Source: Ceratopteris richardii
Taxonomy: Eukaryota; Streptophyta; Polypodiopsida; Polypodiales; Pteridaceae
Direction: 5' to 3'
Assembly (NCBI GenBank): GCA_020310875.1
Contig: CM035431.1
Span: 17,840,267 to 17,904,266, forward strand
DNA length: 64,000 nt
Part shown: piece after piece, positions 54,648 through 64,000 of the stretch
Layout: every line of letters begins with the position of its first letter
Numbering within the stretch: the stretch's first letter is position 1
The notes under the pieces: generated by a model
Databases searched by the model: none
Told to the model about the DNA's origin: nothing
The model's input: only the letters and a program-made list of their open reading frames with translations
Position numbers and translations under genes: made by a program

Positions 54648-55294
54648 TGTTGCTCTAGCACAATGGTGAGAACCACGTTAAGAAACTTCACCTCCTTAAT
54701 GTCAATCCGTGGGAGAGGTAGGAGTGATATGAAGATCGTGAATGTGAGATGATGTGAGAGTGAAGGTGAGAAGCACAAAGATGCACACACACATACACAC
54801 ACAATGAAGAGACAAGCAAGACACAATGGAAGGTAGGAAATTAGCTCTATTACTCAAGAACACTCTTACAAGCTCAAACTAGCTCTAATCTCAAACAAGC
54901 TAACCTGAACCAACCTCAAAAATGAGCTCTCTAGCTCTTTTTATAGTTTCTAGACTAGTTTTGACCGGTTTCACATCTAGTGACCGGCATAGTTAAAAAA
55001 TAGGTCCTAAAGGCTATTTGGAAGGGCAAACGATGTCTAAAAATAACGAAAATTGGTACGCGCATTCTACCTAAGCTCCTCAAGCTCGAGGACTCCTCGG
55101 CTTGCACAAAATGGAGCTATGGATTACAAAATGGGGTTTTGTCTATATTACATATGTTACAAGAGTGATGAAAATCACTGTTGGATGTTTGAAGAGGTAA
55201 TAAAAACATAATTGTTTTAAAAAATAATCCGACTGGCTCCCTGCTCCGTCTTTACATGCTTCCGTGGCGTCTGTGCCTCTGGCTGCTTCCAACA
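54648..55294 (-). repeat. Element D 5' LTR (647 bp)
   Basis: The partner of 37758-38404 with a single difference. The plus strand begins TGTTGCTC and ends CCAACA. Confidence 0.97.
54935..54946 (-). promoter_or_regulatory. TATA box in element D 5' LTR
   Basis: On the minus strand CTATAAAAAGAG is followed by CTAGAGAGCTCATTTTTGAG. The equivalent block in E is TATAAAAAGG...GAGAGCTCATTTTAGGGG, so the promoter core is kept between relatives. Confidence 0.75.
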
Positions 55295-55299
55295 TTGAT
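55295..55299 (+). repeat. Target site duplication of element D, right copy
   Basis: TTGAT, equal to 37753-37757. Confidence 0.93.
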
Positions 55300-55707
55300 A
55301 CACAAAAACTATGGATTTTTGAGATCGAACTCTCACGTCATAGTGCGATAATGTTCAAGCAGAAGTGCTGCTTGTGGTGTTTTGCAGTGTTGTGAATTGC
55401 TGCGAAAATGGCAAACGCAGATGGAATGAGCTAGCTGATGAATGATAAGCTGGACAAGAACAACTTCCATGCTTGGAGATTCAGAATGACAAATTTCTTG
55501 ATGGGAAAAGGCTACTCGAAGTACATCGAAGGAGAGAACGAAAATGCTCCGCAGTTACAAAAAAGGAATCAGACTACAGCTCAGTTAAGAGCATATGAGG
55601 AATGGAATCAAGGAGCATAAAAGGTAATGTACTGGCTATCTTTTAGCACATAGGGTAGCATGATTGGACACATACAGGATGCCAAGAATCCAAAAGAGGC
55701 TTGGAAC
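55300..55707 (+). pseudogene. Element F leader and gag start
   Basis: Leader sequence runs to about 55407, then a copia gag start: MANADGMS-like residues followed by NDKLDKNNFHAWRFRMTNFL, KGYSKYIEGENENAPQ and, near 55690, PKEAWN. K-x-D/N-x-x-N-(F/Y)-x-x-W is the hallmark of copia Gag N-termini. It ends where element G inserts, within the E-A-W-N block. Fossil. Confidence 0.85.
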
Positions 55708-56748
55708 TGTGAGGAGATGGTTGGATACACTCCAAAAAAGAGCTAGTGCTCCACAAATCCTGCTCTACACCTACCAATGTTACTTCAAATTACCTTAATA
55801 GACACCTTTAGCTTCCCAAATATGCATTTGGACCCATAATTTTCTTTGGAGCATCACATTCAAATAGTTGCATCAAAACAGACTACCTCCAAGTTTGAAG
55901 AGTTGTAAAAACTTGTTATTTATGGACTGTAACCTGCTCAATGTTTCATTCAGACCTCACTCACTAATTACAATTGACCCGAGAGCTTTTAGTCATATCT
56001 AATTGGACCCCTAAGCTTGCTATAGGAAGTCATTTCACTAATTTAGGATGTGTATATGTTGAGAAATAATCTTAAGAAGTTAGGGGTGTAATCCCGACAT
56101 TTTAGGAGAATGATAGACAATAGACATAGGCAGATTGTAATGAACATATCGCGTAGATCTTTGAACCAAATGACATGAAAATTAATAGCATAGAACTAGA
56201 AGGTCTAAGCTACATGTAACAAGTTGAAGCATAGTAAAACAATAAGTATACACAGAGAACTCTCAAAACAAGCTCACTAAAATTGAGAGTCTAGTAGCAA
56301 GTAATAGTGAATATTAGATAGTTCCATAATCTGAAACAAATTTGTAATATATTAAATGTATGATACAAAGTCGATGCTATAGGCTTACTCATACATGTGT
56401 GGGCTAAGTGTGTCCACAATCTTGAAGCTCAATCTGTCCTTGTTCTGCTCTCTTTTTCCGCGACTAAAAGTCATGAACTTTTATAGATGAGCTCAAATTT
56501 GAATTTTGAATGTGCCACCTAAAAGTGATCCTATCTTTTAGGCTCATGATCAATTTGATTCCAATCACTTCATTGTTGTGAGTTACAACTCGTAAAGCTA
56601 CGAGATTCTCTCAAGCTTTGCCTTTTACATTTATCTCAAGATATTTACAAGAGGTGTTCACATATGACTTATGAATATTCATGCTCAAGATATGAAGTAA
56701 ACCTTTGATCTTTTGGTCAAGCATCAAGGCTTGCCAAATGTAGCAATA
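55708..56748 (-). repeat. Element G 3' LTR (1041 bp)
   Basis: The plus strand begins TGTGAGGAGATGG and ends GTAGCAATA next to the purine tract complement GCTCCCCCTCAAGC. A TATA-like CTATAAAAG on the minus strand lies near 56476-56486. Confidence 0.88.
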
Positions 56749-56952
56749 GCTCCCCCTCAAGCCTAAGATGCTTGACTCTTCAATCCATAGGGATCTCTTG
56801 CATTCCAATCATTGATTTTAACCTGTTGAGTTTGCTTCCATCAAGTGCTTTGGTCACCATATTTGCACATTGCATCCTAAATCTGTATATAGGGTCTTGA
56901 TCCACATTGCTTCCTGAGTTGCATTTTCTAATCCTCTGTATTCAGCTTCAAT

Positions 56953-57711
56953 TCAAGAGAGTGCTATTGTGGGTTGTTTCTTAGAAGACCAAGAAATGAG
57001 CTTTGTACCTACAAAGGATAAATATCCAGATGTGCTTTTTTTGTCATCTTTTGATCCTGCCCAATCTGCATTAGTGAATAGTTTTACACTTAAATCAGAT
57101 GTATAAGGATAATACAATCCTTCACTCATGGTTCCCTTTAGATATTTCAATATCCTTTTTGTTGCATCCATGTGAGGTTTTCTAGGAGTGTGCATAAACT
57201 GGCTAAGCACACTTACACCATAGCAGATATCTACCCTAGTTAGGGTTGCATAATTCAAGGTTCCAACTAAGCTTTGATAGCTTGTAATGTCTTCAATAGG
57301 TTCCCCTTCATGAGCACTTAACTTGTGATTGACCTCCATGGGATGCCTTGTATCATCTCTTGTCTGAACCTCATGCTTGTTCCTTGGATCCTCCAAGTCA
57401 GATAGCAATGCCACATTTCCTGCTACATGATTTGAACAACTAGAATCTATATAAAACACATGCTCATATGCTTTACCTTGCCTCATGGTCATGTTCATTA
57501 ACAAAAGTGAGTCTTCTTGTGCCTGCTCTTCAGTATAATTGCTATAGTTTCTTCTTCCTCTATAGACTCCTTGGTTATTATAGTTGTTGTAGTTGTTATT
57601 ATAGTTGTTGAAGTTGTTTGATCTTCCTCTTCCATAGCTTCCTCTATTGAAGCCTCTTCCTCTGTGATTTCTAGGGTTCCTAAAACAATTCTCAGTTGTG
57701 TGGTTAGTCAA
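56953..57711 (-). pseudogene. Element G protease start, reverse transcriptase end and RNase H
   Basis: One minus-strand frame opens in the gag tail (FRNPRNHRGRGFNRGSYGRG and an Asn/Tyr-rich run). It carries the protease block FYIDSSCSNHVAGNVALLSD and then MEVNHKLSAHEGEPIEDITS, SLVGTLNYATLTRVDICYGV and NADWAGSKDDKKSTSGYLSF of the late reverse transcriptase and RNase H. Fossil. Confidence 0.88.
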
Positions 57712-58531
57712 TCCACATATGACACATGCAGAGGTGCTTTGGAATCTCCCCGTGCCTTGTCTACCTCCTCTGCCTCTTCCTCTTGTACCTCTACCTCTTC
57801 CTCAAAAGTTAGCTTGGGAGTTACTAGCTTCATCATCAGATTTCTTTACCTTTACCATCCTTACTCTTGTTATTATCAGTTTATAGGGAAGAGGATTGAT
57901 TACCTTTTGAGTTTTCATTGTTTTTCACAAGCTTGGCTTTATGAGTAAACAGTTGTCTCATTAGAGTATTGAAGTCAGGTACCTGCATGTCCATGTATAG
58001 ATCCATTGCAGTAGTGAATGCGTCCCACTTGTCATCTACTTTGATTCCATTGATCACTTGTCTCACCATTTGCTCCTCATCAATGATTTCTCCAATGCTT
58101 CCAAGTTGATCAGCTAAGTCCTTCATTTTAGTGACATAATCAGTCACATTCTGTTTGGGCATCTTTTTTAGTGTTGTGAACTCCATCCACAGTTGATTCT
58201 TTCTTGCTCTAATGCTTGAAGAAAAGAATGCTTCAAGTGCATTCTAGGTTTCTTGTGATGTCTTACAATTTCTAATATGTGGGAGTAAGAAATCAAAAAC
58301 TCAGTTGAGAAGATATGACCTGGCCAATGCATCCTTTGAGCACCATGTTGATAACCTTTCTTGTTCTTCTTGAGTGGGTTGCCCTTTGCTTCTAAGTATT
58401 GGCATTGACTCATCTCCAGATATGTAACCATAAAGATTTCTACCTTGTAGATATGCTTCCATTCTAATAGACCAAGCAGAGTATTTACCTTGATCCAATT
58501 TGTCAATTGATGATCGGAATCCATCTCCCAT
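57712..58531 (-). pseudogene. Element G gag
   Basis: It starts MGDGFRSSIDKLDQGKYSAW, then YLQGRNLYGYISGDESMP, MEFTTLKKMPKQNVTDYVTK and VDDKWDAFTTAMDLYMDMQV. A Lys-rich and an Arg/Gly-rich part follow, with the knuckle end (TNHTTENCF) near 57700. Blocks match K and C in order. Fossil. Confidence 0.9.
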
Positions 58532-58546
58532 GTTGAGTTGATGATT

Positions 58547-58558
58547 GCTCTGATACCA
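58547..58558 (-). other. Element G primer binding site (tRNA-iMet type)
   Basis: On the minus strand TGGTATCAGAGC, one base from the LTR end at 58560. Confidence 0.92.
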
Positions 58559-58559
58559 C

Positions 58560-59650
58560 TATGAGAAGATGGTTGGATACACTCCAGCAATGAGCTGGTG
58601 CTGCACAAATCTTGCTCTACACCTACCAATGTTACTTTGGATTACCTTACTAGACACCTTTAGCTTCCCAAATATGCATTTGGACCATAATGTACTTTGG
58701 AGCATCACCTTCAAATAGTTGCATCAAAACTGACTACCTCCAAGTTTGAAGAGTTGTAAAAACTTGCTATTTATGGACTGTAACTTGCTCAATGTTCCAT
58801 TCAGTGCTCACTCACTGATTACAATTGACCCAAGAGCTTTGAGTCATATCTAATTAGATCCCTAAGCTTGCTATAGGAAGTTATTTCACTAATTTAGGAT
58901 GAGTATATGCTGAGAAATAATCTTAAGAAGTTAGGGGTGTAATTCCTGTTTAGGAGAATGATAGACAGCAGACATAGGCAGATTGTAATGAACATATCTC
59001 GTAGATCTCTGAACCAAATGACGTGAAAATGGATAACATAGAACTATAAGATCTAAGCTACATGTACCAAGTTGAATCACATGACATGAAAATTGATAAC
59101 ATAGAACCAAGGTCTAAGCTACATGTACCAAGTTGGATCATAGTAAAAGAATAAGTATATGCAGAGAACTCCTCAAAACAAACTCACTGAAATTGAGAGT
59201 CTAGCAGTAAGTAATAGTGAACATGAGATAGTTGCATAATCTATCTCATAAGTAATATATTGAATGTATGATACAAAGGAGATGTTATAGTCTTACTCAT
59301 ACATGTGTGGGCTAAGTGTGCCCACAATCTTGAAGCTCAATGTGTCCTTGTTCTGCTCTCTTTTTCCACGACTAAAAGTCATGAACTTTTATAGATGAGC
59401 TCAAATTTGAATTTTGAATCTGCCACCTAAAAGTGATCCTATCTTTCAGGCTCCTAATCAATTTGATTCCAATCACTTGGTTGTTGTGAGTTACAACTTG
59501 TAAAGCTACGAGATTCTCTCAAGCTTTGCCTTTTACATTTATCTTGAGTTAAACTCAAGATATTTACAAGAGGTGTTCACATATGACTTATGAATATTCA
59601 TGCTCAGCTCAAGATATGAAGTAAACCTTTGATCTTTTGTTCAAGCATCA
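58560..59650 (-). repeat. Element G 5' LTR (about 1091 bp)
   Basis: The partner of 55708-56748. It contains a direct duplication of about 64 bases at about 59018-59140 (ATGACATGAAAATTGATAAC; CTAAGCTACATGTACCAAGT) that the other LTR has once. The right end near 59650 is placed by the return of element F gag. Confidence 0.85.
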
Positions 59651-60420
59651 GCACCAATACAAAGGCACAAAAATTGAAACTCAAGAACAAGCTGCATACG
59701 TTGGAGAAGAAGAGCATGTTGGTAAGTGACTACACCTTGAAAATCAAAAGCATATGTGAGTCACTTGCATCTATTGGAGTGAATGTAGATGATGATGATA
59801 AGGTGGAAGTATGTCGTCCTGGTTTAGGAGTTACATATAAGTAGTTCAGAACTTCTATACACACCAGGGAAAATATTCCAAATTTTGATGATCTGGTATC
59901 TATGCTGGTTATTGAAGAAATGAATCTTAGTGAGGATTCAAACTCCCAAGGAAAAACCAATTTTGAGTAGGTATTCTACTCTGGAAGAGGAAGAGGAAGA
60001 GATAGAGGCAGAGACTTTGGAAGTAGAAGAGGACACAATAACCAAGACCATGGGCAACAAAAAAATCATGGAGGAGGAAGAGAACAGCTTCGAGGTAGGG
60101 GGAGCCAAAGAGCTCGGAATCCAAAGAAATGATTCAGGTAATGACAATAAAGAATGTTGGAGTTGTGGTAAACCTGGACACTTTGAATGTGATTGCAAGT
60201 TGAAGAATCAAAATAACAGAAGGCAACAAAACAACTATGCATCCACAAGTGCAGATGATTCTGAGAAGTTGTTCATGTTTCAACATCATATGATCAATAC
60301 GATGTCTACTGATAATTCAAAATCGAATGGTAATGTCTGGTATGTTGATTCAGGTGCTTCAAATCACATGACCAGTCATGTAGAATGTTTTAGTACTTTG
60401 TAGAAATTGTAAGTTCCTGG
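59651..60420 (+). pseudogene. Element F gag (rest), zinc knuckle and protease
   Basis: It resumes with TNTKAQKLKLKNKLHTLEKK and LVSDYTLKIKSICESLASIG, then a CCHC knuckle near 60153-60200 (CWSCGKPGHFECDC) and the protease block VWYVDSGASNHMTSHVECF near 60335-60395. The Gag part between is Glu/Gly/Arg-rich. Fossil. Confidence 0.9.
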
Positions 60421-63060
60421 ATATGTTGAAACAGGTGATGATACATCACATACTATCGAGCATACAAGAAACATAGCATTGTCTATGGAGGATGGGAAGG
60501 TAAAACATCTTGCTCATGTGATGTATGTTCCAAACATAACAGAGAATCTGGTTTCTGTTGGACAAATGGTTGACCAGGGATTACAAGTTAGGCTCAATGC
60601 TGATGGGTTATATGTAGAAGATTACAAAAAGGATGGTCAATTGATTGCCAAAGGAAACAATGTGGGTAGGATGTTCACTTTAAATGTGAAAATTCCTGAA
60701 ATGAATGCAGCCATGTTTGCAAAAGGTGCAGGTGTTATTGCTGATATAGAGATTTGGCACAAACGAATTGGACATCAAATCTAAAAAGGCTCAAATTGAT
60801 GTAGTCAAAGGAGATTGTCAAGGGATTACCAAATTTCAAATTTGCAAAAATGCAAAAGGTATGTGCAACATGTCAATTTGGTAAACAGTCAAGATCATCG
60901 TTTCCGCATGACAAGCATGTAAGTGAGAATGTGCTAGAAATAGTACATACAGATGTTTGGGGTCCTACAAAGACCACATCTATGGGCGGTTGCAGGTTCT
61001 ATATTACTTTCATTGATGACCATACACAAAAAATGTGGGTCTATTACATGAAAGAGAAGAGTGAGGTATTCACTCACTTTTAGATTTCTAAAGCTATGGT
61101 GGAAAAGCAGATAGGGAAGTATATTCAGACATTAAGATCTGATGGAGGAGGTGAATACATGTCAAATGAGTTAGCTCCAATTGAAATCCATGGAGTGGAA
61201 GATTGCATGGAAATTTCAGTCCAACAAATTCATCAAATACATCCAAGAAAGGTAAAGAAAAGCTTTCTGTTGGTAGTAAAACATGTGCAGGTTTTGAATA
61301 TGTTGATGGAGATTCTAGCCGTTCAGAAATGAGTCTTGATGAGGAACTTGGATTGCCCTCTATGAAGACTCCAGGAGTAAGAAAGGCACATGCAGATGAT
61401 ACAAGGAGAAGTGACCCAAGACCAAGAAGATCTAGGAGGATGCAGAATTCAGTGCAACGATTGACATATGACAGTTATATGGCTCGCCATTGTGCCTACA
61501 TGACAAAGGTAATACAAGATGCTGGACCTTCTTTTTTTGAAGATGCAATTGGAAATGTAGATTGGGGAAAAGCTATGGATGAGGAGATGGCTGCACTTTA
61601 TGGGAACAATAAATGGAAGCTGGTCCCATTGCCACAAGGAAAGAAAGCCATAGGTTGTAAGTGGGTTTACAAGGTAACACATAATGCTGATAGTAGCATA
61701 AGCAGGTATAAAGCACGATTGGTAGCTAAAGGATATGCACAGACATATGGAATTGATTATGAAGAAACATTCAGCCATGTAGCTAAAATGTCTACTATCA
61801 GAACACTTGTTGCATTTGCTATAGCAAAAGGATGGACTTTGCATCAGATGGATGTGAAGAATGCTTTCCTACATGGTGAGTTACAGGAAGAAGTATATAT
61901 GGATTAGCCACAAGGATATGAAGATTCAAAGCATCTAGAATATGTTTGCAGGTTTCAAAAGGCTTTGTATGGGTTGAAGCAAGCTCCTCGTGCATGGCAT
62001 GCAAGGATTGCTCATTACTTAACCAGCATTGGGTTTTCTATGTGTGATGCAAATCATTCACTATATGCAAGGAAGGCTGATGATGGCATCATGATTGTGG
62101 CTATTTATGTTGATGAATTGATTGTAGGTGGTGATAATGAAGAAAGCATCAAGGAGGTAAAGAAACTTCTTATGCAGGAATTTGACATGAAAGATCTTGG
62201 TGTGCTACGCTATTTCTTGGGCATTGATTTAATACATACAGAAACAAGTACATGGATGTCACAAAGGCAATATGCCTTGAATATGCTACAAAAGTATGGT
62301 ATGGTTGATTGTAAGCCAATTTCTATGCCATTAGATGAGAATTTGAAGTTAAATACTACATTAGGTGAAGCATTGGAAAATGCTACTATGTATAGGAAAA
62401 TTGTGGGAAGTTTGATATATCTCACAATTACGAGGCTTGATCTTAGCTACTTTGTTCGACTTGAAAGTCAATGTATGCATGTTTCTAGGAAGTCACATTT
62501 GGATGCTTTGAGGTGCACTCTACGTTATGTGAGTGCTACTTTGGATTATGCATTGTTTTATGAAGCTGGTGTAGATTTGCAGGTTTATGGATACACTGAT
62601 GCAGATTGGGCTGGTAGCATTCCAGATTGAAGATCTACTAGTGGTTTTCTATTCTCAATTGGGAGTGCGGCTATTACATGGAGTAGCAAGAAGCAACCCG
62701 ATGTTGCTATGTCAAGTACAAAGGCTGAGTATAGAGGTGCTGCAATGGCAGCATGTGAGGCATCATGGCTAGAAATGCTACTTGCAGATTTAGGTGTGGA
62801 AGTGCAAAAGCCTATCACTATTTATTGTGATAATCTTAGCAGCATACAATTAGCATGAAATCTTGTTTTCCATGCTAGACAAAGCATATCGAGGTACATT
62901 ATCACTTCATCAGAGAGAAGGTATTAGGAGGTGATATTGATCTTGTTTATGTGAGAACAAATGAGCAGGTTGATGATATTTTCACTAAAGAACTTGGAGC
63001 TGAGAAGCTGAAGACGTTTTGAAAGTTGCTTGGATTAGAGGATATGGCATTGAGCTTGAG
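60421..63060 (+). pseudogene. Element F integrase, reverse transcriptase and RNase H
   Basis: Blocks in order: [159 protein letters not shown] and NYATL-equivalent YLTITRLDLSYFVRLESQCM. RNase H has GYTDADWAGS and ends near 63020 with the ELGAEKLK-type tail. The integrase part is short. Fossil. Confidence 0.9.
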
Positions 63061-63066
63061 GGAGAG

Positions 63067-63445
63067 TGTTGAGATATCAAGATCAATGTGTGATGATCCA
63101 GGATGACACGTATCAGTTTTTTATTTATCTGACATGTATAGCGGTCATGCTTGTATATGTCAGGGATACTTCATTGAGCTTTATTAGATTTATCTATCGA
63201 GAGTGATGGCACATTTGTTTCTCGCCAGCTCACTCATTTGTGGATATTAGGTTTTTCCTTATGTAGTGGACTTTATATATTGCACTTGTTGTATTCTTGT
63301 TTTTAGGCCATTCTTATACATTCCTTTTATGTAATAGAAGAAGGAGAAGAAGATCATTCTTCCTTGCGTCAATTTGTGTGTGTGCTTCTCTTTGAGAGTG
63401 AGAGTGTGTGTGTGAGCTCTCTTCCTTATCTCTTTCCTCCTGATA
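63067..63445 (+). repeat. Element F 3' LTR (about 379 bp)
   Basis: It starts TGTTGAGATATCAAG after the purine tract TTGAGGGAGAG (63055-63066). A TATA-like TTTATATATTG lies near 63269-63280, and a TG/AG-rich simple stretch lies at about 63375-63420. The right end is placed where gypsy gag (element H) begins, within a few bases. No partner LTR is in the window. Confidence 0.8.
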
Positions 63446-63645
63446 GAAGAGAACCTAAGTAGGGCCATAGTATCATCATCCCCTCTGATCACTGAAAGTG
63501 ATCCTAATTCTAACAGTTTTGATTCCACACATGCAGATAGTCCAGTCGCATACTACATAGAGTCGCTAGAACACATGGAAACATATCAATATGATACTCC
63601 ACCATTAGAACCCATTTTGGAGCGAGACTACGCTAATGTTATGTA
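63446..63645 (+). pseudogene. Element H: gag scrap of the D/E gypsy family
   Basis: The translation-level match to D Gag is clear: SPLITESDPNSNSFDST in D against the same residues here with few changes, then DSPVAYYIESLEHMETYQYD against TSPPAYYTESPEHVETYHYD, then PPLEPILERDYANVMY. It is placed between elements F and L. About 65 residues remain. Confidence 0.88.
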
Positions 63646-64000
63646 TGTTGGTGCAAATATCAAGCCATCACACTTGGCTAGACTTTGAAGAAGATGTGTG
63701 CATCCATTTGATGGAGCATATGAACACTAGCATGTAATAAGTTGATCTTTACCCAATGTAAAATTGTTTTACATAAAGAGAATCTTGTAAAGCTGCTAAA
63801 CTCATAGAGTTAGGAGAGATAAAGATACAAATCATTTTGGTGGAATGACTCCTAACTTGGAAAAGAACTTTTAGGGAAACCAAAGTTTGAATTTGAATTT
63901 AAACTTGGAGGCAAAGCATCTATAAAAAGGGATTGTAATCTCGTGGCCATTGAGCCCCCATTACTGAGAATATTGTTGCTCATTTGATGTAGTTAAGAGG
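63646..64000 (+). repeat. Element L: start of a copia-type LTR, cut by the window edge
   Basis: TGTTGGTGCAAATATCAAGC begins abruptly inside the gag scrap H. It resembles the start of the C LTR (TATTGGTGCAAATTCCAAGC). A TATA-like TCTATAAAAAGGG at about 63919-63931 and a preceding GAATTTGAATTTAAAC stretch parallel the C LTR. The element continues outside the window or is a solo LTR. Confidence 0.75.

Larger units (their letters stand above)
37758..55294 (-). mobile_element. Element D: 17.5 kb Athila/Tat-like Ty3/gypsy element, looks whole
   Basis: It consists of LTRs of 647 bp at each end, a 5-bp target duplication TTGAT, a tRNA-Asp type primer site, a minisatellite leader, one long gag-pol frame, a second long frame, a polypurine tract and the 3' LTR. 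All are in order on the minus strand. The LTRs differ at one of 647 positions, so insertion was very recent. No breaks are evident in the two long frames. Most plant gypsy elements are 5-13 kb; this one is longer because of a large gag, post-integrase extensions and the extra frame. It lies in the leader of copia element F. Family: the non-chromovirus Athila/Tat side, from FLDGFSGYNQ and the primer site. Confidence 0.97.
55708..59650 (-). mobile_element. Element G: copia element nested in gag of F
   Basis: A minus-strand copia of the K/C/J lineage, with LTRs at 55708-56748 and 58560-59650, an iMet primer site and a short internal region of about 1.8 kb. Parts seen are gag, zinc knuckle, protease start, a stretch from the end of reverse transcriptase, RNase H and the polypurine tract. 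It is broken. The LTRs differ at roughly 8% of positions over the first 260 bases by eye, making it one of the older inserts here. No clear target duplication is seen. Confidence 0.9.
37718..63445 (+). mobile_element. Element F: Ty1/copia element hosting D and G
   Basis: It is seen as a short leader piece (37718-37757 and 55295-55407), a gag start (55408-55707), the rest of gag to RNase H (59651-63060) and a 3' LTR (63067-63445). Without D and G it measures about 4.2 kb. No 5' LTR was recognised, so the left boundary is uncertain. It is a different copia family from A/B and from C/J/K/G (gag start, CWSCGKPGHFECDC knuckle). It is broken, with roughly eight to ten breaks. It is older than both inserts. 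Confidence 0.8.

Noticed and set aside
63375-63420. Independent microsatellite locus
   Set aside because: The TG/AG-rich stretch lies inside the 3' LTR of F and is better read as part of its U5 region.

Overview
This window looks like plant nuclear DNA made almost entirely of nested LTR retrotransposons. I find no host gene, no rRNA or tRNA gene and no CRISPR array. Plant origin rests on the element types: Ty1/copia elements with a tRNA-iMet primer site (TGGTATCAGAGC), two large Ty3/gypsy elements with a tRNA-Asp primer site of the Athila/Tat kind, and a chromovirus remnant with a chromodomain. The species cannot be named; the nesting and the 17.5 kb element suggest a large, repeat-rich genome.

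Layout, with letters used throughout. A (1-4068, +) is a copia element cut by the window edge and inserted in I (4069-5019, +), a chromovirus tail. J (+) is a copia element seen in three pieces: 5020-5387, 25199-26754 and 37443-37717. Inside J sits E (5388-25198, +), an old Athila/Tat-like gypsy element that itself holds a TIR DNA transposon (11069-12048) and the copia element K (14981-21692, -). Also inside J sits C (26755-37442, +), a copia element interrupted by B (30738-35845, +), which belongs to the same family as A. F (about 37718-63445, +) is a copia element holding D (37758-55294, -) and G (55708-59650, -). H (63446-63645, +) is a scrap of gypsy gag of the D/E family, followed by L (63646-64000, +), the start of another copia-type LTR.

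D stands out. It is 17,537 bp long, has 647-bp LTRs that differ at one position, and is flanked by a 5-bp target duplication (TTGAT). It carries one uninterrupted gag-pol frame of about 3150 codons plus a 1499-codon frame of unknown function between pol and the 3' LTR. It looks whole and very recent. Unusual features, several shared with its older relative E, are a second retropepsin-like domain after integrase, two zinc-binding modules before the integrase core, a C-terminal series of W-V-P-K motifs, and a palindromic-core minisatellite in the leader.

By-eye LTR divergence agrees with the nesting: E about 7%, K inside it about 5%; C about 4-5%, B inside it about 4%; G about 8%; D about 0.15%. 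These values come from reading, not from a computed alignment.
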